Positions 7,413 to 16,431 of a DNA stretch of 64,000 nucleotides are shown in pieces. A model generated the notes under the pieces. The model worked only from the letters and a program-made list of their open reading frames with translations. It was not told the DNA's origin and ran no database searches. The position numbers and the translations under genes were made by a program. The stretch spans positions 1 through 64,000 of the forward strand of contig NZ_FNQN01000009.1 in NCBI RefSeq assembly GCF_900107645.1, written 5' to 3'. Numbering within the stretch: position 1 is the stretch's first letter; each line of letters opens with the position of its first letter. This DNA comes from Desulfuromusa kysingii. Lineage in GTDB: Bacteria; Desulfobacterota; Desulfuromonadia; Desulfuromonadales; Geopsychrobacteraceae.

Positions 7413-9115
7413 TTTTCCGGGGGATTTTGATAGCGTTGTTGTTTTGCGCTTTAGCGCTTATGACGTTTGGCGTTGTTATTGATGGTGAGCTGATTACGGT
7501 CGATGACCCCGATCAAATGCAACGGATTGAAAAACGTACGAGTTGGAACCTGGAAAAAACGTTTATCAGAAAAAACACCACAGGTCTTTACTATCGTCCT
7601 TTGAATACCCTTTCATTTACTGCCGATAAGCTATTATGGGATGCTGATACGCGTGTGATGCATCTGGAGAATATTGGTTTTCATACCTTAAACGCCCTGC
7701 TGGTTTTATTGCTAACCCAGTCTCTGCTTATTGCGCATCGATACCGCTGGCACTTTTCGGTCCTGGGTGGGTTGCTTTTTCTTTGTCACCCGCTCACCGC
7801 AGAATCGGTTAATTGGCTCTCTGGTCGTACCGATATCCTGGCGGCAACGTTTGTGTTCAGTAGTGCCTTGTGTTTAATGCAGTTTCGTATCAATAGACGT
7901 TTCCGCTGGTTGTTGCCTGCCATCTTTTTTGCTGGGATGGGGGTTTTAGCAAAAGAAACCTCTGTTGCCTTTTTAGCCGGTTTTGGCTTTTTGTTATGGG
8001 CGCAACAGAACCCAACGGGATTGAACTATAAAAAAGTTATCCAACGTCTTTTTATTCTGCTGGGTTTACTGAGCGTTGCTGGCGGTACGGCTTGGTTTCT
8101 AATGGTTCAAATGCGTGAATTGATTTTGAAGGGAGATTCTTCACGTATTGGTCTCACTCTGCGGATTATTGATAGTGATTGGTTCTATTCATTCTTTGTT
8201 TGTCTACGTGCTTTGGGTTTCTATTTTAAGAAGATTTTTCTCCCGCTACCATTAAATTTTGCCATTATCGAAGTTGATCCTCTTTATGAATTGCTTGCGA
8301 TTTCCTTGTTGCTTTTGCTGGTCTATTTGTTCATAAAGCGTTCCATCGTCTCGGGCTATCTACTTACGGCTGCGGCTTTAGTTTCACCCGCTTTTGTCAT
8401 AGCTTTTAATCAGATTGCATGGACCCCGTACGCTGAGCGTTATGTGTATATTTCCTTGGGTTTTGTGTTGCCTGTGGTTGTGGTGTGTTTATCAACCGCA
8501 AAGTTAGCGCCACGATTTATATTCGCTATTTGCCTGCTATTGCTGGGGACCTCGTTTGCTATTTCTTTGCACCGCAGTTGGCAATGGTCGACGAACGAAT
8601 CACTTTGGGCCGATACGGTCAAAAAAAGTCCTTTAAGTGAAAAGGCGTGGAACAATTATGGTGTCGCCTTGGTGGAACAAGGCCGAATTGATGAAGCTGA
8701 AAAATGTTTTAGTGTCGCCGCATCAAAATATAGGTTTGGTTATCACGACAAGTACGATATCAATATGGCCGTGGCGATGATGGAACGACAAGATTATGAT
8801 TACGCTAGACTCAAACTGTTGGATGTGATCAAGCAGTCAAAAGGGAATTCGAACCGGGCTGTCAATGTGTTTTTGGAATTATCGGAAGAGGAATCGCTTG
8901 ATCGCACAACCATTATCCAAGAACTACGAACCTTTTTGTTGCAATTAGCGACCGATACGACGACTGCCGCTTACTATTACCAACTTGGTCGTTTAGAAAA
9001 AAATGAACACAACAAGGAGCTTTCGCAGCGTTATTTTACCCAGGCTTATCATCTTGCCGCTGAATCGGACCCTATCCGTAACAAGGCAGATAAGGAATTG
9101 ACTGAAGGCTTTTAA
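7409..9115 (+). CDS. TMTC-like multipass membrane protein with C-terminal TPRs
   Basis: This 568-residue protein has roughly ten membrane segments, then a soluble C-terminus with TPR-like repeats (about residues 400-568, e.g. AWNNYGVALVEQGRIDEAEKC). Around residue 132 it has NWLSGRTDILA, a motif shared by bacterial TPR proteins related to eukaryotic TMTC O-mannosyltransferases. Such GT-C-fold proteins take lipid-linked sugars as donors outside the membrane. The GTG start overlaps the upstream stop. Likely glycosylation or glycan assembly on the outer face of the inner membrane; the sugar and acceptor are unknown. Confidence 0.75.
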   Translation: MIFRGILIALLFCALALMTFGVVIDGELITVDDPDQMQRIEKRTSWNLEKTFIRKNTTGLYYRPLNTLSFTADKLLWDADTRVMHLENIGFHTLNALLVLLLTQSLLIAHRYRWHFSVLGGLLFLCHPLTAESVNWLSGRTDILAATFVFSSALCLMQFRINRRFRWLLPAIFFAGMGVLAKETSVAFLAGFGFLLWAQQNPTGLNYKKVIQRLFILLGLLSVAGGTAWFLMVQMRELILKGDSSRIGLTLRIIDSDWFYSFFVCLRALGFYFKKIFLPLPLNFAIIEVDPLYELLAISLLLLLVYLFIKRSIVSGYLLTAAALVSPAFVIAFNQIAWTPYAERYVYISLGFVLPVVVVCLSTAKLAPRFIFAICLLLLGTSFAISLHRSWQWSTNESLWADTVKKSPLSEKAWNNYGVALVEQGRIDEAEKCFSVAASKYRFGYHDKYDINMAVAMMERQDYDYARLKLLDVIKQSKGNSNRAVNVFLELSEEESLDRTTIIQELRTFLLQLATDTTTAAYYYQLGRLEKNEHNKELSQRYFTQAYHLAAESDPIRNKADKELTEGF

Positions 9116-9173
9116 CTGTCAGACTTATGTTTGATTGGTCGGGATTTGCTATCTTAAAACGGGACAGGATTTG

Positions 9174-10019
9174 ATGGATTACCATGCATATTTAAAACTG
9201 CTCCGACCCCATCAATGGCTGAAAAACCTGATGCTATTGTTCCCGCCGTTTTTAGCGGGTAAGATATTCAGCGTTGCTATCTGGCAGCAAATTCTCTTTT
9301 CTTTTGTCGCATTTTCTTTGGCTGCCAGTGCGACCTATGTATTTAACGATATTATTGATCGCCACGCCGATAAACTCCATCCGAAAAAGTGTTTAAGGCC
9401 GTTACCTGCAGGTACAATCACTGTCGCTCAAGCCTATTCATTAGCGCTGTTTTTAACCGTTATTGCGATTTCTTTAGGTTTAATCTGGGCGCAATCTGTG
9501 TTGGTCTGGCTGCTAGCCTATATCCTGTTGTCATTACTATATACCTTGGTGCTAAAAAATATTCTGCTGCTAGATCTCCTGACTATCGCGGCATTTTTTT
9601 TGCTCCGTCTACAAGCAGGTGGTGCTGCCAGTCACGTTAACGTTAGTGTGTGGTTGTTTTTGTCGGTGCTTTTGCTAGCATTTTATTTAAGTGCCGGTAA
9701 GCGCCTTGGTGAAATCAAGATGTTGGGAGCCAACGCGCACCACCACCGTAGTTCTTTAGCCGCTTATACGCCGCGATTTCTTAGTCTTGTATTATATGTG
9801 ACCTCAGTTACGGTTTTACTGACTTACAGCATTTACTGTTATACCCACGACAGTCTGTTTTACACGATACCGCTATGTGCCTATGGATTGTTCCGCTATA
9901 TTTACCGCGTTCAACACGGTGGAGACGGTGACCCGACAGCAGCGTTATTGAAAGATCCCCGTTTGCTGATTGTGGGCCTGTGCTGGGTGTTAATGGTTGG
10001 TGTTGATATCTATTTTTGA
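9174..10019 (+). CDS. UbiA-family prenyltransferase (DPPR-synthase-like)
   Basis: This 281-residue polytopic protein carries the UbiA Asp motif NDIIDRHADKLHPKK (about residues 58-72) and the second conserved loop LSAGKRLGEI. In this subfamily the closest known activity is transfer of phosphoribose to polyprenyl phosphate, which makes a lipid-linked pentose donor. That fits a neighbouring GT-C-like protein that would use such donors. ATG 9174 follows GGGACAGGA; the upstream in-frame TTG at 9135 is less likely. Confidence 0.82.
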   Translation: MDYHAYLKLLRPHQWLKNLMLLFPPFLAGKIFSVAIWQQILFSFVAFSLAASATYVFNDIIDRHADKLHPKKCLRPLPAGTITVAQAYSLALFLTVIAISLGLIWAQSVLVWLLAYILLSLLYTLVLKNILLLDLLTIAAFFLLRLQAGGAASHVNVSVWLFLSVLLLAFYLSAGKRLGEIKMLGANAHHHRSSLAAYTPRFLSLVLYVTSVTVLLTYSIYCYTHDSLFYTIPLCAYGLFRYIYRVQHGGDGDPTAALLKDPRLLIVGLCWVLMVGVDIYF

Positions 10020-10040
10020 TCCATTACTTAAGGCGGCAAT

Positions 10041-11795
10041 TTGAAGTCAGCTAGCTCGATAAAAACATATTGGGACAATATTTTATTTTTACAGGTCTAT
10101 CGCCTGTGTTCTCCAGCGTTGCGGAAGCGATTTCACCTCTTATGTGTGGCGATGTTGCTGCTAGCTGTTGGAGAAACAGCGGTAGTGGGGCTCATTGCTT
10201 TTTATGCGGCGGCGGTGTCAGATCCACAGGCAACCTTTAACCTTGCAACATTAGAAACATTGCGCTCATTTTCTGTGTTGGCACCAATTCTCTCTTCTCC
10301 TAAACAGATGATTGGTTGTCTGAGTGTTCTTGTTATTATCGCTGTGCCCTTAAAAAATGCTTTTCGTGGTTTTATAACCTACCGTTCGGCTCGCTATGGT
10401 GCGGTATTGGAAGCATATTTTGGGCAACAGATATTGTCCGGTATTTTAGCGCGTGATTATCGCTGGCACGTGCAACAAAATAGTGCCGATTTGGTGAATC
10501 TGGCGAACTGGCGTCATCACTTGGGGCGCTTTTTTGTTAATCCTTACTTAAAAGTGATCTGTGAATTGAGCATGCTAATGGTGTTGCTAGCCGGGTTATT
10601 GTTGGTGCAACCGTTGGTTTCATTGTTGTTTATTGGTGCTCAGGGTGGGGCGGGCTTCTTGGTCTACCGTGGATTGCGCCGTGGGTTAGATCGCAGTGCC
10701 ACTGGTTGCCGTTCGTGCGATATCGACATGAATCGTCAGATCACGCGTTCAATTCACGGGGTCAAGGATGTCAAAATCACGGCGAGCGCACCGTTTTTTG
10801 TGCGCAAATTTGTCCTGTCGGCACAACGTTTTGCCCAGATGTTCGGTTCGCAGCAATTTTGGCGCGAATCACCGCTGCTGGTTTTAGAATCAATTGGCTT
10901 TGTCCTAATAGCTGGGGCAATATTGCTGATGTTGTTTGGCCTCGGTTATTCGCCGCTCCAGACCACGGGGACGACGGCTCTGCTGGCGGTGACGGCGTGG
11001 CGCACTTTGCCAGCGTTTAATCGGGTGGTTGCCTCACTGGCGGGTATCCGCACCGCGCGTCCTTATGTCATCTCCTTACTAGAGGAACTGAATTCTCGTG
11101 CCCAGTCACATCGGAGTGCGGGTGTGCCTGTACTGGCAATGCCTTTTAATCGACACGTTGTTTTTGATCAGGTCAGTTTTGCTTATACTCCGCAGCAACC
11201 AGTGTTGGAAAATTTCAACCTGACTCTTAAAAAAGGGCAGTCACTTGGTATTATGGGGCCTTCAGGTTGCGGTAAAAGCACCATGGTTGATTTGATGTGT
11301 GGGTTACTGCAACCGCAAAGTGGTACGATTAGTGTCGATGGGGTTGTCTTGACAGAGGATAATCTGCCGTCGTGGCGGCAAAACATCGGTTATGTTCCAC
11401 AAACACCATATATTTTTGACGGCACCTTGGCGGAAAATGTCGCCTTTGGTCTTGAAGCACAGGAGATTGACCTGGAAAGAGTGGCTTCAGCCTGCGCAAT
11501 GGCCAGAATAGATTTCCTCGATCAGTTACCACAGAAGTTTGCTACCCAAATTGGAGAACGGGGCATCCGTTTATCCGGCGGACAGCGCCAGCGGGTGGCG
11601 ATAGCCCGTGCTCTGTATCGTCAACCGCAGTTGCTTATTTTTGATGAAGCAACCAGCGCTCTAGATGAAGATACAGATGCTGAAATTCGACAGTTGCTCT
11701 TGAGTTTAAAGGGAAAGCAGACGTTAATTGTTGTTTCCCATCGGCCATCTACCGTGGCTGATTGCGATATGCTGCTGAAATTAGGTCAAGGTTAG
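10041..11795 (+). CDS. ABC exporter, fused membrane and ATPase domains (MsbA/PglK-like)
   Basis: This 584-residue half-transporter has a six-helix membrane domain (about 1-330) and a C-terminal ATPase with Walker A GPSGCGKST, Q-loop YVPQTPYIF, signature LSGGQRQRVAIARAL and Walker B LLIFDEATSALDE. It likely works as a homodimer flipping a lipid or lipid-linked glycan. The start is TTG 10041, eight bases after AAGG. It is the last clear gene of the export operon; no terminator follows and the next 550 bp are irregular. Confidence 0.9.
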   Translation: MKSASSIKTYWDNILFLQVYRLCSPALRKRFHLLCVAMLLLAVGETAVVGLIAFYAAAVSDPQATFNLATLETLRSFSVLAPILSSPKQMIGCLSVLVIIAVPLKNAFRGFITYRSARYGAVLEAYFGQQILSGILARDYRWHVQQNSADLVNLANWRHHLGRFFVNPYLKVICELSMLMVLLAGLLLVQPLVSLLFIGAQGGAGFLVYRGLRRGLDRSATGCRSCDIDMNRQITRSIHGVKDVKITASAPFFVRKFVLSAQRFAQMFGSQQFWRESPLLVLESIGFVLIAGAILLMLFGLGYSPLQTTGTTALLAVTAWRTLPAFNRVVASLAGIRTARPYVISLLEELNSRAQSHRSAGVPVLAMPFNRHVVFDQVSFAYTPQQPVLENFNLTLKKGQSLGIMGPSGCGKSTMVDLMCGLLQPQSGTISVDGVVLTEDNLPSWRQNIGYVPQTPYIFDGTLAENVAFGLEAQEIDLERVASACAMARIDFLDQLPQKFATQIGERGIRLSGGQRQRVAIARALYRQPQLLIFDEATSALDEDTDAEIRQLLLSLKGKQTLIVVSHRPSTVADCDMLLKLGQG

Positions 11796-12345
11796 TTTTA
11801 TATGTAACAGTTGCGTGGGCAGTAACGATTCTTCTCCCTAGCAAGTTCAGTCAATATTTGATGATTCTTTGCCGGGAATAAAATTGGTCCGGCTGAGTGT
11901 CCTTAAACACCAACGTATCTGATGTGTATTGTGTCTAGGTGCTTGTCTAAAAGAGGTGTCGTCTATGAGCCAAGGGGAAAACGACCAACAGGATGGACGA
12001 AATATGATGATGGTTCAAAAATATGTCAGTTCTGTTCTGGGTGGTCAATCTGACGTTGCTGCTCCGTATGCGGGAAGAGTATGAAGCAGATAGCTCTCTT
12101 TCTTTCAAGGCACTTGCTGAAGATCCATCTTTTTTGTTCCAGATCAGCCAATACTTATCTTGAAACCATTGATGAGATTATTGATAATATGAACCTGACG
12201 TCAATTGTAGCTTTTCATTCTCAGCAGAGCATGGCTGTGCAGGTGCAGACATTGTTGAATGAGCAATAGGTGAAGGGCTTAGTTATTTAATAGTGCCCCG
12301 CATTTCACTGTTTTTACATAGAGGATTACGCAAGGAGATTGTCTT
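11796..12345. other. Gene-poor stretch with small unassigned ORFs
   Basis: No recognisable gene fills this 550-bp stretch. A 39-codon plus-strand frame starts at ATG 11965 behind AGAGGTG and ends at 12084 (MSQGENDQQDGRN...). It overlaps a frame 12023-12163 (MREEYEADSSLSFKAL) and another 12081-12269 ending MAVQVQTLLNEQ. Three short, protein-like, mutually overlapping frames suggest a decayed gene with frameshifts, but I cannot name a parent family. Nothing else is seen from 11796 to 11960. Confidence 0.35.
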
Positions 12346-12582
12346 ATGCTAACGGAATTGATGAAATGCGAACAGCAGGCAAAAAAAATGCCATTGCAGG
12401 AAAGAGCATTATTGATCAGACATCTTATTGAAGGGTTAGATGATCTTGATGAACAAAACCTGCAACATTTATGGATGCAGGAAGCTTCAAGGCGATTTCA
12501 GGAATTCAAGGATGGTAAGATAACCGCGAGATCAAGTCGTGATGTGTTTCGTGAAGTTCGTAAAAAAATAAAGACAATTTAA
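12346..12582 (+). CDS. Putative addiction-module antitoxin
   Basis: This 78-residue acidic/basic mixed helical protein (CEQQAKKMPLQERALLIRHL, LDEQNLQHLWMQEASRR, then FREVRKK) fits the small addiction-module component family often found before RelE/ParE toxins. AAGGAG stands nine bases before ATG 12346. Its stop overlaps the ATG of the toxin frame, the usual toxin-antitoxin arrangement. Since the toxin frame is interrupted, the antitoxin may be an orphan. Confidence 0.75.
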   Translation: MLTELMKCEQQAKKMPLQERALLIRHLIEGLDDLDEQNLQHLWMQEASRRFQEFKDGKITARSSRDVFREVRKKIKTI

Positions 12583-12863
12583 TGCAGGTTGCACCAGCAG
12601 AAATAGAGATGTTCGAAGCTGCGGCATAGTACGAATTGCAAGTTTCAACACTTGGCGAAAATTTCCTTGATATCATTGAAAGCGCTATTGATGGAATAAT
12701 GGATCATCATGAAACGTCCCCGGTAATTGAAAATGGGATTCGAAAGCTGGTGGTGCGTCGTTTTCCTTTTTCGATACTCTATCAAGTTTTTAAAAAAGAA
12801 ATTATTGTTGTCGCAATTATGCATAATAAGCAAAAACCACGATATTGGGTAGATCGTCTATGA
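12582..12863 (+). pseudogene. RelE/ParE-type toxin with in-frame amber codon
   Basis: The ATG overlaps the antitoxin stop and the frame reads MQVAPAEIEMFEAAA, then TAG at 12627-12629, then YELQVSTLGENFLDIIE and on to RKLVVRRFPFSILYQVF and NKQKPRYWVDRL, the typical RelE/ParE body. The stop falls in the conserved EAA-x-YE helix, where a residue such as Trp, Glu or Gln is expected. Every other position is in one frame, so this looks like a single recent nonsense mutation. A TTG at 12636 could restart translation but would drop the first helix. Confidence 0.8.
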
Positions 12864-13015
12864 CGTTACTCACTTTAAAATGTTCCTGTCCTTCTTGTTT
12901 GTTGCTGGCAGTGAATAAAATCAACAATGCCACCCAGGTGGCTATACCTGTGATCAAATCTGCATTATGCGCAACAAATACAGGGCAAGATGTGGGTGAC
13001 ATACGAAGTTTTTAA
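12860..13015 (+). CDS. Small ORF after the toxin, not recognised
   Basis: A 51-codon frame begins at an ATG overlapping the toxin stop (ATGA). It encodes a protein with KCSCPSCLLLAV near the start (three cysteines) and a second hydrophobic part, VAIPVIKSALCATN. The same DNA has a minus-strand frame (12817-13002) of similar quality and a GCCACC-CA-GGTGGC palindrome near 12930. It could be a repeat fragment, not a gene. I do not recognise it. Confidence 0.25.
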   Translation: MTLLTLKCSCPSCLLLAVNKINNATQVAIPVIKSALCATNTGQDVGDIRSF

Positions 13016-13117
13016 ATAAATCTGTCCCCTTTTTCTCTTGTTTAGTTCCTGTTTGTAAAAAATCAGGTTGTTTTTGGGGGTGCTTTTGTTATTTCAATGA
13101 TATTGGAAGGGTGGAGC

Positions 13118-13939
13118 ATGACAATTAATCTATACAAGGAAATATGTCAAAAAAATAGTGGTGAAAATTATCTTATCGACAAATACATTTATCGAAAAAT
13201 ATCAATTTATGGGACGATGTTAGCTATAAAGTTTAAGGTTTCTCCGAACACGGTAACATCATTGAGCTTGCTTGCTGCCCTCGGAAGCCTTTTTTTTATA
13301 GTGCAGAATATCCCTGGTGCATTATTGACGGGCGCTCTGTTGGTGTTTTTGTATCACTACCTCGATCATGTTGATGGGGAATTGGCACGTTACTACATTC
13401 ATAGTGGCCAAATGATCCCAAATATGAAAGGGCAATATTTTGATGTTTTGTGTCACTCATTTTCAGATAATTTGATGTTTTTATGTCTGTCATTTGCTCT
13501 ATATCTTCAATTTGGTCATGCTTATATTCTTTTTTTGGGAGTAATTGCGATGGTTGGTTCAAGCGGTTTCCCAGAAGCAGTAGCAGCAAAACTCCTGTGT
13601 GCAAAAATTATCAACAATAAAAATTTATTAAATGACGAACAGATACAATCAGGCCTGTGGTTGATTGAAAAGAAGAAAAACCAGATCGTCGCAGTGAATG
13701 CTCCGTTTTTTTCTAAAATTAAATTTTTTAAAATAATATCGGAGATATTGGGTTATCCAGGTGTTTTGTCAGCGATAATGTTAGTTTGCATTTTAGATGC
13801 TATATTTGGTGTTCAATCATTATTGGGGTATCAGTTTGATTTCCGTTTATTGTTTTTGATTTTATCTGGATTGTTTAGGTTGATAGTTCTTCCTCTTCGT
13901 TCATACCGGTGGATGAAGAGGTTTGAGGCTATCCATTAA
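13118..13939 (+). CDS. CDP-alcohol phosphatidyltransferase family protein (divergent motif)
   Basis: This 273-residue membrane protein has about six hydrophobic segments. The family motif is present in altered form: DHVDGELAR (residues 83-91), then 13 residues before G105, with D109 kept but the last Asp replaced by His113. The canonical pattern is DX2DGX2ARX8GX3DX3D. These enzymes transfer a substituted phosphate from a CDP-alcohol to a hydroxyl acceptor. ATG 13118 has GGAAGGG eight bases upstream. As the first gene of the phosphonate operon it may use a CMP-phosphonate donor. This is an inference; the altered motif may change activity. Confidence 0.8.
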   Translation: MTINLYKEICQKNSGENYLIDKYIYRKISIYGTMLAIKFKVSPNTVTSLSLLAALGSLFFIVQNIPGALLTGALLVFLYHYLDHVDGELARYYIHSGQMIPNMKGQYFDVLCHSFSDNLMFLCLSFALYLQFGHAYILFLGVIAMVGSSGFPEAVAAKLLCAKIINNKNLLNDEQIQSGLWLIEKKKNQIVAVNAPFFSKIKFFKIISEILGYPGVLSAIMLVCILDAIFGVQSLLGYQFDFRLLFLILSGLFRLIVLPLRSYRWMKRFEAIH

Positions 13940-14008
13940 GTTAAATTTTAGGTTTCAAACACTGCTTTTGCCAATTATTGGTTATTTTTTTAAAGGATAA
14001 AGACTGCA

Positions 14009-15298
14009 ATGAAGAAAGTTTATGTGGGAATGAGTGCCGACTTGGTTCATCCAGGGCACATGAATATTTTAAAGGCAGCATCATCGCTTGGTGATGTTGT
14101 GGTTGGACTTCTTACCGATAAGGCAATAGCAAGCTATAAAAGATTGCCTTACATGACCTATGATCAGCGGAAAGTTGTGATTGAGAACATAAAAGGTGTT
14201 TCGGAGGTGATTCCTCAAGAGACTCTGGATTACAGGCCAAATCTTGAGCGTATAAAACCAGATGTTGTCGTCCATGGTGATGACTGGAAAAGCGGTACTC
14301 AGGCAAAGACAAGGCAGCAGGTTATTGATGCACTAGCAACGTGGGGAGGGGAACTCGTTGAGGTAGCGTATACCGAGGGTATTTCATCGACCTATCTGAA
14401 TAAATCATTAAGGGAGATAGGTACTACCCCGGACATTAGAAGATCTCGGTTGAAACGGTTGATAGATACAAAGTCTATTGTTCGAATAATGGAAGCTCAT
14501 AATGCTTTAAGTGGCTTAATTGTAGAAAATGTAATGTGCGAAAGTGGTGTGGAATATGATGGTATGTGGAGTAGTTCTTTAACTGACTCTACCTCGAAAG
14601 GGAAGCCAGACATCGAGGCCGTAGATGTGAGCACAAGGGTAACTACAATAAATGAAATTTTCGAAGTAACAACCAAACCGATGATCTACGATGCTGATAC
14701 TGGAGGCATTCCAGAGCATTTTGCTTTTACCGTTAGAACTCTGGAACGAACAGGGATCAGTGCTGTAATTATTGAAGATAAAACAGGTTTAAAAAAGAAT
14801 TCACTATTTGGTAATGACGTTACTCAAACCCAAGACTCCATAGAGAATTTCTGTCAAAAAATTCAAGCGGGCAAAAAATCACAGATAACCGAAGATTTTA
14901 TGGTTATAGCTAGAATTGAAAGTTTGATTCTTGAACAGGGGATGGATGATGCTATTGCCAGGGCGAAAGCCTATGTAGAAGCAGGAGCCGATGGGATAAT
15001 GATACATTCACGCCTGAAGTCACCAGATGAAATCCTGGAATTCTGCAGATTGTTCAGATCCTATCACGATACTGTGCCAATAGTAGTTGTGCCAACAAGT
15101 TACAATCAAGTAACCGCAAATGAGCTTTGTCGTGCTGGGGTTAACGTTATTATTTATGCCAATCACATGTTGAGGGCCGCTTATCCCGGTATGCTGAATG
15201 TAGCCAAATCAATTCTTGAAAATGATAGAAGTTTAGAGGCTGAGCAATCTTTGTTGTCAATAAAGGAAATTCTTGAACTTATACCGGGGACAAAGTGA
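14009..15298 (+). CDS. Cytidylyltransferase-phosphoenolpyruvate mutase fusion
   Basis: This 429-residue protein joins two domains. Residues 1-135 are a cytidylyltransferase with HPGH (14-17) and the ISSTYL motif (125-130), as in enzymes that activate phosphonates or phosphoalcohols with CTP. Residues 150-429 are a PEP mutase with DADTGG (228-233) and the diagnostic [10 protein letters not shown] (256-265; EDKX5NS), which separates mutase from isocitrate-lyase relatives. The mutase makes the C-P bond by converting PEP to phosphonopyruvate; the first domain would later make a CMP-phosphonate. It overlaps the decarboxylase start. Usual PepM alone is about 300 residues, so the fusion is the notable feature. 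Confidence 0.93.
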   Translation: MKKVYVGMSADLVHPGHMNILKAASSLGDVVVGLLTDKAIASYKRLPYMTYDQRKVVIENIKGVSEVIPQETLDYRPNLERIKPDVVVHGDDWKSGTQAKTRQQVIDALATWGGELVEVAYTEGISSTYLNKSLREIGTTPDIRRSRLKRLIDTKSIVRIMEAHNALSGLIVENVMCESGVEYDGMWSSSLTDSTSKGKPDIEAVDVSTRVTTINEIFEVTTKPMIYDADTGGIPEHFAFTVRTLERTGISAVIIEDKTGLKKNSLFGNDVTQTQDSIENFCQKIQAGKKSQITEDFMVIARIESLILEQGMDDAIARAKAYVEAGADGIMIHSRLKSPDEILEFCRLFRSYHDTVPIVVVPTSYNQVTANELCRAGVNVIIYANHMLRAAYPGMLNVAKSILENDRSLEAEQSLLSIKEILELIPGTK

Positions 15299-16431
15299 TG
15301 AAAATCAGTGCAGCGGATTTGGGCAATGAACTAAAGAGCTTAGGCTTTGAATTTTACTGTGGTGTTCCCTGCAGTTTTTTGAATAACCTTATTAATTACG
15401 CCATCAATGAGTGTGATTACGTTATGAGCAATAATGAGGGTGATGCTGTTGCTATCTGCGCAGGAGCCTATCTGGCTGGTAAGAAATCTGTTGTTTTAAT
15501 GCAAAATAGCGGGTTAACAAACGCCACATCGCCACTGACCTCTTTAAATTATTCTTTTAAATTACCTGTACTTGGTTTTGTTAGCTTGCGAGGTGAACCC
15601 AGATTAAATGATGAACCGCAGCATGAGTTGATGGGAACCATCACTGAGAAAATGCTCGAGTTGATGCAGGTTAAATGGGAATACCTGTCAAATGATATAG
15701 CTGAGGTTAAATGCCAAATAGCAAGGGCGAATGAGTCCATTGAAAACAAAGAATCTTTTTTCTTTATTGTAAAGAAAGGGGTACTGGGAGCAGTTGAACT
15801 AAAACCGCAACAATTAAATAAAAATACCAATAAATTTTTAAAAGTTAAATCAGAAGATGATGAATTAGCAATGCGCTTAAATGTCATTGAAACTATAACT
15901 GCGACTAAAGCAGATGATACTGTAATATTGGCAACAACGGGGAAGACTGGTAGAGAGCTTTATGAAGTAGAGGATTCCCAGAATAATCTATATATGGTTG
16001 GCAGTATGGGAAGTATCAGTTCAATTGGGCTTGGAATTGCTCTGAACAGCAATATGAAAACAATCGCAGTTGATGGTGATGGCGCTCTCCTGATGAGAAT
16101 GGGAAATCTGGCTACGAATGCATATTACTCGCCCGCTAACCTGCTCCATGTTTTAATCGATAACAATATGCACGATTCTACCGGGGGGCAATTTACTGTT
16201 TCTAGCAATGTCGACTTTGTGCAGATAGCAGCAAGTACTGGTTATGAAAACAGTATTTATGTCCATTCGTTGGACGAATTAAAGAAAACAATTATCGGTT
16301 GGTACCGGAACCCTGTTTTGACTTTTATCTATATCAAGGTAAGAAATGGAACCAAAGAAAACCTTGGTCGTCCGAAAATTAAACCATATGAAGTTAAAGA
16401 ACGGTTGATGGAGTTCATCCGTGAAAGATAG
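15298..16431 (+). CDS. Phosphonopyruvate decarboxylase
   Basis: This 377-residue thiamine-diphosphate enzyme has an N-terminal pyrimidine-binding part (FYCGVPCSFLNNLIN, NNEGDAVAICAGAYLAGK, LMQNSGL) and a C-terminal pyrophosphate-binding motif GDGALLMRMG ending with IDNN. It decarboxylates phosphonopyruvate to phosphonoacetaldehyde, the step that makes the mutase reaction run forward. ATG 15298 shares a base with the previous stop; GTG 15295 is the alternative. It overlaps the dehydrogenase start by 11 nt. Close relatives include sulfopyruvate decarboxylase, but the neighbouring mutase settles the substrate. Confidence 0.93.
   Translation: MKISAADLGNELKSLGFEFYCGVPCSFLNNLINYAINECDYVMSNNEGDAVAICAGAYLAGKKSVVLMQNSGLTNATSPLTSLNYSFKLPVLGFVSLRGEPRLNDEPQHELMGTITEKMLELMQVKWEYLSNDIAEVKCQIARANESIENKESFFFIVKKGVLGAVELKPQQLNKNTNKFLKVKSEDDELAMRLNVIETITATKADDTVILATTGKTGRELYEVEDSQNNLYMVGSMGSISSIGLGIALNSNMKTIAVDGDGALLMRMGNLATNAYYSPANLLHVLIDNNMHDSTGGQFTVSSNVDFVQIAASTGYENSIYVHSLDELKKTIIGWYRNPVLTFIYIKVRNGTKENLGRPKIKPYEVKERLMEFIRER

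Noticed and set aside
12627-12629. Amber codon in the toxin read as pyrrolysine
   Set aside because: No pyl genes in the window, and a RelE/ParE toxin has no known need for it; a nonsense mutation or sequencing error is simpler.
12817-13002. Minus-strand 61-codon frame opposite the toxin end
   Set aside because: It runs antisense through the conserved toxin C-terminus and has no ribosome binding site; probably a shadow, though the 12864-13015 part remains unexplained.
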